Origin: Deltaproteobacteria bacterium
GTDB taxonomy: Bacteria; Myxococcota_A; UBA9042; PHBI01; JACKFB01
Reading direction: 5' to 3'
Length of the DNA: 64,000 nucleotides
Assembly (NCBI GenBank): GCA_020632695.1
Contig: JACKFB010000004.1
Location: 310,001-374,000, forward strand
Below, one piece after another: positions 58,593 through 64,000 of this stretch. The notes under the pieces were generated by a model. It saw only the letters and a program-made list of their open reading frames with translations. It did not search any database and was not told where the DNA came from. Both the position numbers and the translations under genes were made by a program. The stretch's first letter is position 1; every line of letters begins with the position of its first letter.

Positions 58593-58696
58593 CGACGTCC
58601 TTCTGCCCGCGCGACGGTGAATCGAGAGAGCATCCGTTGGACGATAGCTCAAGTGTGTCTGCAGGCCAACCCATGAAACCGCTTCCCCGGCGCGAG

Positions 58697-58725
58697 TCGC
58701 CAAGCCTGCCCGCCGCTGCTACACT
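58697..58725 (+). promoter_or_regulatory. Weak promoter candidate for the PEGA-domain gene
   Basis: TCGCCA (58697-58702) and TACACT (58720-58725) are 17 bases apart and match the sigma-70 consensus at four of six bases each. They lie 53 bases before the ATG at 58778, in the divergent gap 58593-58777. Confidence 0.25.
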
Positions 58726-58777
58726 TCCGCGGCCGGCGCCGAGCGGTCGCGGGCCCGATTCCCCTCCCGAGGAGCGC

Positions 58778-60037
58778 ATGCCGATGGTGGCGAGGTCTAT
58801 CGCTTCGTTGTTGCTGGTGTCAGGCGTCGCAGCCGCCGCCCACGCCGCTGACGGTAGCGCCCGACGGGCCGCGGTGATCGACATCTCCGAAGGCTCGGCC
58901 GGCCACGCGGTGATTGCGCGAGAGGTCGAGCGCGCGCTCGATCGCGACCCCGGCTTCGTCGTGCAGGACACGCACGCCCTGCTCAACGCGGGCGGGGAGC
59001 GCGACGACGCCGCGAACGTGAAGAGCGCCCAAGCCTTCCGCACCGCCGGGCTGGCCGCGTTGGAGGCAGGCGAGCTGGAGGACGCGGTCGAGCAGCTCCA
59101 GACGGCGGCGGCGCTCATGGCCAAGAGCTTCGCGTTCTTGCGGGAGGCCGACGAGTATCGCCAGCTCCTGGTCGAGTCGGGCGTGGCGCAGCTCCGCGCC
59201 GGCGAGGAGGAGGCCGCAAGCCGCACCCTCGAGCGGGCGGTCGTGTTCGGCGCCGAGAGCGCGAGCATCCCGCTGAAGCCCGCCGAGGAGGCGCTGCTGG
59301 CGGCGGCGCGCCAGAAGATCAAGGAGGCGCCGCGCGGCGGCATCGAGATCGCCAGCCAGCCGGCGTCGGCCGAGGCCTGGGTGGACGGCCGCTTCGTGGG
59401 GGTCACGCCCTGCGCCGCCTGGGGCCTGCCCGCCGGCGAGCACATCGTCACGATGTACAAGGCGGGCTACGCGCCGGTGACCGCGACCGCGGTCGCGAAC
59501 ACCGAGGCGCCGGCCCAGGTGCAGGCGAAGCTGCAGCCCGCGCGCCGCAAGCTGCTCTATGACGAGATGCTCGAGAAGCTGAGGCCCGAGATGGACCACC
59601 TCGGCGGCACACCGCCCATGGGGGGCGAGGGTGTGAAGCAGGCGGGCTCGCTGCTGCTGAGCGAGGTGGTCCTGGTGGTGCGCAGCCGCGGTCCGGTGAA
59701 CGCGACCGAGGTGGAGCTCTTCCTCTTCGACACCCAGAGCCAGCGCCTGCTCCAGCGGGTCAGCGGCACCGTGGACACCGGTTCCAGCGGGCTGCGAGCG
59801 GCCATCGCGCCCCTGGTGGCCAGGGTCTCGGAGATCGACTGGGCGGTGGCCCTCGGCGGCGAGGCCGAGGACCCGACCGCGCGGCGGGAGAGCACCCGGC
59901 TGGTCAAGAAGTGGTGGTTCTGGACCATCATCGGCGGGGTCGTCGCTGGCGGCGCGACCGCGGCGGTGCTCCTGGCGACGAAGGGCGACGGCGAGTCGGC
60001 GCCGGCGACCACCGGCTCGGTGGTGCTCAGCTTCTGA
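58778..60037 (+). CDS. PEGA-domain envelope protein with TPR-like region and C-terminal membrane helix
   Basis: The ATG at 58778 follows GAGGAGCGC and starts a signal peptide (MPMVARSIASLLLVSGVAAA). 419 residues. A helical, TPR-like part (about 75-165; TAGLAALEAGELEDAVEQLQ) leads to a PEGA domain (about 187-255; IEIASQPASAEAWVDGRFVG, LPAGEHIVTMYKAGY), the glycine-turn beta module common in surface proteins. A helical region follows, then one membrane segment (about 378-400, WFWTIIGGVVAGGATAAVLLA) and a short tail. Similar architecture is frequent in Myxococcota and of unknown function. It is probably anchored in the inner membrane facing the periplasm. Confidence 0.78.
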   Translation: MPMVARSIASLLLVSGVAAAAHAADGSARRAAVIDISEGSAGHAVIAREVERALDRDPGFVVQDTHALLNAGGERDDAANVKSAQAFRTAGLAALEAGELEDAVEQLQTAAALMAKSFAFLREADEYRQLLVESGVAQLRAGEEEAASRTLERAVVFGAESASIPLKPAEEALLAAARQKIKEAPRGGIEIASQPASAEAWVDGRFVGVTPCAAWGLPAGEHIVTMYKAGYAPVTATAVANTEAPAQVQAKLQPARRKLLYDEMLEKLRPEMDHLGGTPPMGGEGVKQAGSLLLSEVVLVVRSRGPVNATEVELFLFDTQSQRLLQRVSGTVDTGSSGLRAAIAPLVARVSEIDWAVALGGEAEDPTARRESTRLVKKWWFWTIIGGVVAGGATAAVLLATKGDGESAPATTGSVVLSF

Positions 60038-60055
60038 ACCCGCGGTCGGCGCCCG

Positions 60056-60721
60056 TCAGCAGGCCGGCTCGAGGATGAGCACGCTGCCGGGGTCGGGGAG
60101 GCCCTGGCCGCTGTGCCATCGGCTGCGCCCCGGGCGTAGCGGCGCCGCTGCGAGGTGGGGCAGCAGCGCTTCGATGGGGGCCATGCCCAGGTGGCAGCGG
60201 GCGTTGTCGTAGTGGACGGGCAAGGCCACGCGCGGCCTCAGCGCCTCGAGCAGCGCGGGCGCGTCGCCCGGCCCCAGCGTGTAGACGCCGCCGACCGGGA
60301 GCACCAGCACGTCCACGGCACCCAACGCCGCGACGTCGTCCGGGGTGAGCGGGCAGCCCAGGTCGCCCAGGTGCACCACCCGCAGCCCGTCCAGCTCGAA
60401 GGCGATCATCGCGTTCATCCCCATGCGGGTGCCGTGGAACCGGTCGTGGTAGGTGAAGCGCGCCGCGAAGCTGAGGCCGGCCGCGTCGCCGCTGCGGTCG
60501 ACCACCGGGGGAAGTCCGCCGCCGGGCGCCGACAGGTCGGCGGTGACGTGGGCGTGGTCGACGTGGTGATGGGACACGGTGACCACGTCGGCGGCGAGCT
60601 TCACGGCGCCGTGCGCCAGGCGCCCGTCGAAGGCGCCGGGACGATAGGGGTCCATGACGACGACGCGCCCGTCGGCAGCCCGCAGCGAGACGCAGGCGTG
60701 CCCGTGGAAGCAGATCTCCAA
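60056..60721 (-). CDS. MBL-fold metal-dependent hydrolase (UPF0173-like)
   Basis: 221 residues from a TTG start at 60721. GAGGG upstream supports it and the protein would otherwise lose its first strand. The metallo-beta-lactamase-fold motifs are VSHHHVDHAH (about 48-57), HLGDLG and LPVHYDN, the sparse-ligand form found in UlaG/UPF0173 proteins. Substrate unknown. It follows hpt with six bases between, so it is probably part of the same transcript. The C-terminal region ends soon after the last metal ligand. Confidence 0.86.
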   Translation of the reverse strand: MEICFHGHACVSLRAADGRVVVMDPYRPGAFDGRLAHGAVKLAADVVTVSHHHVDHAHVTADLSAPGGGLPPVVDRSGDAAGLSFAARFTYHDRFHGTRMGMNAMIAFELDGLRVVHLGDLGCPLTPDDVAALGAVDVLVLPVGGVYTLGPGDAPALLEALRPRVALPVHYDNARCHLGMAPIEALLPHLAAAPLRPGRSRWHSGQGLPDPGSVLILEPAC

Positions 60722-60727
60722 CGGCCC

Positions 60728-61258
60728 TCAGCCGACCTTGTGGCCGATGTAGGGCAGGTTCCGCAGCTTCTGGCTGAAGTCCAGGCCGAACCCGATGACG
60801 AAGCGGTCGTCGATGGTGAAGCCCTTGTAGTCGATGGGCACCTCCACCTGCGTGCGCGAGGGCTTGTGCAGCAAGGTGCAGACGCGGAGGCTGGCCGGGT
60901 GGCGGGTGCTGAGGTTCTCGAGCAGGTACTTCATCGTCAGGCCGGTGTCGACGATGTCCTCCACCAGCAGCACGTCGCGCCCCTCGATGGACGCCGTCAG
61001 GTCGAGGGCCAGGCGCACGATGCCGGTGGACTCGGTCTCGTTGCCGTAGCTCGAGGTCGCCAGGAAGTCGACGGTGCAGTCGGTGTCGATGGCCCGCACC
61101 AGGTCGGCCAGGAAGACGAAGGAGCCCTTGAGGACGGCGACGATGGCCAGATCCTTGCCGGCGTAGTCGCGCGTCAGCTCCGCGCCCATCTCGGCGATAC
61201 GCTCGGCGAGCGCCTCCGCCGAGATGAGGACCTCGATGTTCTGCCCCTCGCCGACCAT
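60728..61258 (-). CDS. hpt: Hypoxanthine phosphoribosyltransferase
   Basis: 176 residues, standard length. It converts hypoxanthine or guanine plus PRPP to IMP or GMP. The PRPP loop is VLLVEDIVDTGLTM, and the flexible-loop region includes TSSYGNETESTG. LKGSF and DDRFVIGFGLDF are also family hallmarks. GGGAGGT lies eight bases before the ATG at 61258. Position between uracil phosphoribosyltransferase and the metal hydrolase suggests a nucleobase salvage unit. Confidence 0.96.
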   Translation of the reverse strand: MVGEGQNIEVLISAEALAERIAEMGAELTRDYAGKDLAIVAVLKGSFVFLADLVRAIDTDCTVDFLATSSYGNETESTGIVRLALDLTASIEGRDVLLVEDIVDTGLTMKYLLENLSTRHPASLRVCTLLHKPSRTQVEVPIDYKGFTIDDRFVIGFGLDFSQKLRNLPYIGHKVG

Positions 61259-61315
61259 GGGTGACCTCCCGGAGGCGCGGCGGAGATGGCCGGTGGGGCC
61301 ACGTCCGGCCGGACC

Positions 61316-62143
61316 TCAGACAAAGACGTTGTTGATGACCTCCCCGAGCCCGCCGGCGCCGGGGATGATGTACTGGGTGTCGTCGAGGCCGCGCTCGCGC
61401 TCGGCGTGGGTGCCCGGCAGCGAGGCCAGGACCTCCGGATCGCTCAGGCCGCGGTCGAGCCGGAACGCGTAGATGACCACCTCGGGGCAGGTCGCGCGCA
61501 GGTTGCGGACGAACTCGGGCGTTACGATGAGGTTCATGGTGATGATGCGCCGCGGGACGCCGCCCGCGACCTCGCGGTAGTAGCGTATGGCCTTGACGAC
61601 CGACGTCCCGGTCGCGCCCATCGGGTCGGGGAAGAGCAGGAAGCGCCCGCCGATGTCGCCGCCGGTCTTCTCGCCGAAGATGCGGGCGTCGACCACGTGG
61701 CCGTCCGCGTCGGTGACGCGGTTCATCACCAGGTGGTCCTGGCGCACGCCGCTCGGGTCCAGCACGTGGTTGAGCGCGTCGAAGCAGACCTGGGCGGGCA
61801 GCATCCCGGCGCGGGCGATGTCGACGCACACCGCGCGGGTGAGCGGGTCGACCACCTCGCCGCGGAACACGCCCGCGGGGCTGTGCGCGATCATGCGCGT
61901 CGGCGTCTCGATGGCCGCCGTCGGGAACTCACGGGCGACGACCGCCGCGATGAGATCGCGGTAGAGGGTGGTGACCAGATGGTTCACCGTCGGCTGGAAG
62001 GTGCGCTCCGCCCCGAGCCGGGCCAGCAGGGCCAGGTGGTACGGGTCCGACAGCAGATGCACCCGGTCGCCGTAGAGGTGCCGGAGCTCGCCACGGACGA
62101 GGTTCTCGGTGCGGTAGGCCGCGTCCTGGTGGGCCGGGTGCAT
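61316..62143 (-). CDS. upp: Uracil phosphoribosyltransferase family protein
   Basis: 275 residues, longer than the 208 of E. coli Upp because of about 60 extra N-terminal residues. The PRPP-binding loop is LLFPDPMGATGTSV and the uracil-binding end is DDTQYIIPGAGGLGEVINN, close to the family TIKYIxPGLGDAGDR motif. An internal Arg-rich region (PTRMIAHSPAGVFRGEVVDP) corresponds to the tetramer-forming part. It should make UMP from uracil and PRPP, though this divergent branch is less studied. GGAGGAAG precedes the ATG. Same strand as and 57 bases before hpt. Confidence 0.82.
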   Translation of the reverse strand: MHPAHQDAAYRTENLVRGELRHLYGDRVHLLSDPYHLALLARLGAERTFQPTVNHLVTTLYRDLIAAVVAREFPTAAIETPTRMIAHSPAGVFRGEVVDPLTRAVCVDIARAGMLPAQVCFDALNHVLDPSGVRQDHLVMNRVTDADGHVVDARIFGEKTGGDIGGRFLLFPDPMGATGTSVVKAIRYYREVAGGVPRRIITMNLIVTPEFVRNLRATCPEVVIYAFRLDRGLSDPEVLASLPGTHAERERGLDDTQYIIPGAGGLGEVINNVFV

Positions 62144-62222
62144 GGCGCTTCCTCCACGAGGTGGCGACCCTAGCCCTGGCGCCGAAGCACGGTCAAGGCG
62201 CGCCGGCCGCGTGGGGCCAGCG

Positions 62223-64000
62223 TCAGGACACCAGGACGCGGGCCGGGTCGAGGCTGGCGGCGCGCTGGGCCGGCACGAAGGCCCCGAGCAGGCAGAAGAT
62301 GAGCGCGAAGACCAGGGCGCCGGCGAAGATGCGCCAGTCGAAGTGGAAGAAGTCGTCGGGCTTGAAGGGGATGCCCTCGAGGTAGCGGGCGGCCGCCGCG
62401 TTGACCAGGCGCGAGAAGCCGAAGCCGAGCAGCGTCCCGGCGAGGGTCCCGAACACGCCGATGGCGGCTGCCTCGACCAGGACGACCCGGCGCACGTCGG
62501 CGCGCGTGGCGCCGATGGCGCGCATGATGCCGATCTCGTGGCGCCGCTCGGTGATGATGGTGAGGAAGGTGTGGGTGATGTTGACGGCGGCGACGCCCAT
62601 GATGACGACGCTGATGAAGCTGAAGACCACCGTCAGGATGAAGAGCAGGTCGGCCGCCTTGCGCGCGTCCTGGCTGCGGCTCGAGAGCGACAGGCCCCGC
62701 TCCTCCAGCTCGCCGATGAGGGCGCTGACGTCCTCGTTGCCCTCGGTCTCGAGGATGAACGTGTCGTAGGTGCGCGCCGAGTCGCGGCCCTTGTAGCGGG
62801 TGTTGAGCGCGCGGACCGTGTCGATGGGCAGGGTCACGCCGAACTCCAGCGCCTTCTGGGAGAAGCCCACCACCTGGGCGAGCTTCACGGCCTGCACGTT
62901 CTTCGCCAGGTCGCCCGTGAAGTAGCTGCCGCCGAAATGCATCCGGAAGCTGATGCCGAGGATGGCCTCGACGCCGTCGAGGGGCTGCAGGCCCAGCGAG
63001 CTGGCCACCGAAGAGTTGAACACCTCGATGAGGAAGGGGTTGAGCAGCACCGGCAGCGGCTTCTCGCAGTACCCCTCGGCCACGGTGGTATCACGCACCG
63101 CACAATAGGTGTCGTCCGGGCAGGTCATCGGCTCGCAGGTGGCGCTGCCGTAGGGCACCCCGTTGGCGCAGCGGCCGGTGACGGTGCCCGCCAGGTCGCG
63201 CGGGCTGTCCGAGTACTGGCGGTCCTTCTGTCCCACGGTGCAGGGCAGGCGCACGCACCCGTGTCCGCCGCCGGGCAGCGCGTCGCAGACGCTGGCCTCG
63301 TCGCAGTCGGCGTCGCTGGCGCAGTCGGGCAGGCAGACCTGGGGGCAGCCCTCGCCCTCGCAGCCCGGCTGGGGCGCGCAGCTCGACCCCTCGTCGCACG
63401 CCGCGCCGCCCTCGCAGGGCGTCCGGCACAGCCCACCCAGGCAGCGCTGGCCCGCCAGGCAGTGCTCGTCGGAGCCCTCCTCCTCGCAGGGGATCGCCAG
63501 CGACGGAGCCTCGAAGCGGCGCCAGTACTCGATGCGACCGCAGAGCCCGTCCTCGCCGCACTCCTGGCCCAGCGGGCACTCCTCGTCCTTCTTGCACGCC
63601 CCGCGCTTGCGTAGCGCCGCGCGGCGCCGCTTGTCCTCGACGCGCTCGGTCTGCTGCAGATCCTCCTGGAGCAGCTCCGGGTCCAGCCCGTCGAAGAAGG
63701 CCTCCGTCCGCATGTTGTAGCCGAACATGGTCTTGCCGCCCCACAGCCGCGCCTGCAGCCGCGAGCGCATCTTGGGGTAGACCGCCGTCACGTCGGGCAG
63801 CGAGCGCAGCGTGTCCACCATGCGCGGGCCCAGGAGCGCCGGGTCCACCACCGCCTCGCGCAGGCCGACCACGCCCACGGTCGCCGGCTCCACCTCGATC
63901 TGGTTGACCGGGTAGATCCGATTGAGCACCCCGGCCTGGATCCCCATGCCCAGCGCCACGAAGAAGGTCAGCGTCGCCACGCCGACGATGATGCCGACGC
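62223..64000 (-). CDS. MacB/LolC-type ABC transporter permease with a cysteine-rich periplasmic insert (N-terminus beyond window)
   Basis: 592 codons are visible; the frame continues past base 64000. It begins inside the first membrane helix (VATLTFFVALGMGIQAGVL). The periplasmic part (about 25-440) is split by an insert of about 170 residues holding 24 cysteines (CKKDEECPLGQEC to YCAVRDTTVAEGYC). Three C-terminal helices follow: ILTVVFSFISVVIMGVAAV, AAAIGVFGTLAGTLLGFG and GALVFALIFCLLGAFVP. The FtsX-like cytoplasmic coupling region EIGIMRAIGATRADVRRVV is intact. Members export lipoproteins, peptides or drugs with a separate ATPase, not visible here. The insert resembles the disulfide-rich units of the surface lipoproteins in this window. 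Confidence 0.88.
   Translation of the reverse strand, partial: VGIIVGVATLTFFVALGMGIQAGVLNRIYPVNQIEVEPATVGVVGLREAVVDPALLGPRMVDTLRSLPDVTAVYPKMRSRLQARLWGGKTMFGYNMRTEAFFDGLDPELLQEDLQQTERVEDKRRRAALRKRGACKKDEECPLGQECGEDGLCGRIEYWRRFEAPSLAIPCEEEGSDEHCLAGQRCLGGLCRTPCEGGAACDEGSSCAPQPGCEGEGCPQVCLPDCASDADCDEASVCDALPGGGHGCVRLPCTVGQKDRQYSDSPRDLAGTVTGRCANGVPYGSATCEPMTCPDDTYCAVRDTTVAEGYCEKPLPVLLNPFLIEVFNSSVASSLGLQPLDGVEAILGISFRMHFGGSYFTGDLAKNVQAVKLAQVVGFSQKALEFGVTLPIDTVRALNTRYKGRDSARTYDTFILETEGNEDVSALIGELEERGLSLSSRSQDARKAADLLFILTVVFSFISVVIMGVAAVNITHTFLTIITERRHEIGIMRAIGATRADVRRVVLVEAAAIGVFGTLAGTLLGFGFSRLVNAAAARYLEGIPFKPDDFFHFDWRIFAGALVFALIFCLLGAFVPAQRAASLDPARVLVS

Overview
The window is about 70% G+C and packed with genes. 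Its proteins look like those of a predatory or soil deltaproteobacterial lineage, most likely Myxococcota. The grounds are many lipoproteins with acidic linkers after the lipobox, MopE-type metal-binding repeats, Dictyostelium-type cysteine repeats, soluble and hybrid histidine kinases, and a fused SpmA/SpmB-type membrane protein. This is inference from gene content; no rRNA, tRNA or other marker is present to fix the taxonomy.

Layout. 1-3 kb: the end of a barrel-like envelope protein, a truncated nitrilase-family gene and a Fic AMP-transferase with an AT-rich promoter, which look like an insertion. 3-10.6 kb: a CAP-domain secreted protein, an aldehyde dehydrogenase and ettA on the minus strand, then a zinc peptidase overlapping a soluble histidine kinase. 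10.7-18.8 kb: a cysteine-rich lipoprotein, hisC-type aminotransferase, aroA, a small lipoprotein and an orphan condensation-domain protein. 18.8-27.8 kb (minus): lepA, a 1950-residue MopE-repeat lipoprotein and an endonuclease/exonuclease/phosphatase lipoprotein. 27.9-33.7 kb: an exported MsrB-MsrA fusion, a peptidoglycan-binding TPR protein, a CxxCH lipoprotein with its coupled partner and a barrel protein. This stretch holds copies of a palindromic repeat placed at gene 3' ends and a hexanucleotide-repeat tract. 33.9-42.9 kb: hybrid kinase, SpmAB-like protein, a small basic protein, galU, a cysteine-rich lipoprotein coupled to DAHP synthase, and a TPR protein. 43-53.2 kb: a divergent cluster of lipoproteins. 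Each arm ends in a beta-propeller/di-haem peroxidase-like protein coupled by a GTGA overlap to the gene before it. 53.4-64 kb: a SWIM/SNF2 pair, a barrel protein, gamma-carbonic anhydrase, a PEGA-domain protein, and a metallo-hydrolase/hpt/uracil phosphoribosyltransferase/ABC permease run. The permease carries a cysteine-rich insert.

How the genes may work together. The housekeeping part covers aromatic amino acid synthesis (DAHP synthase, AroA, HisC-like), translation factors (EttA, LepA), nucleobase salvage and UDP-glucose supply. The distinctive part is extracytoplasmic: disulfide-rich lipoproteins, methionine sulfoxide repair, c-type haem proteins and beta-propellers, which suggests an elaborate oxidising cell surface.

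The most interesting item is the palindromic repeat at about 28.93-29.38 kb and 32.39-32.56 kb. Its arms show compensatory base changes between copies, and each full copy lies directly beyond a stop codon.
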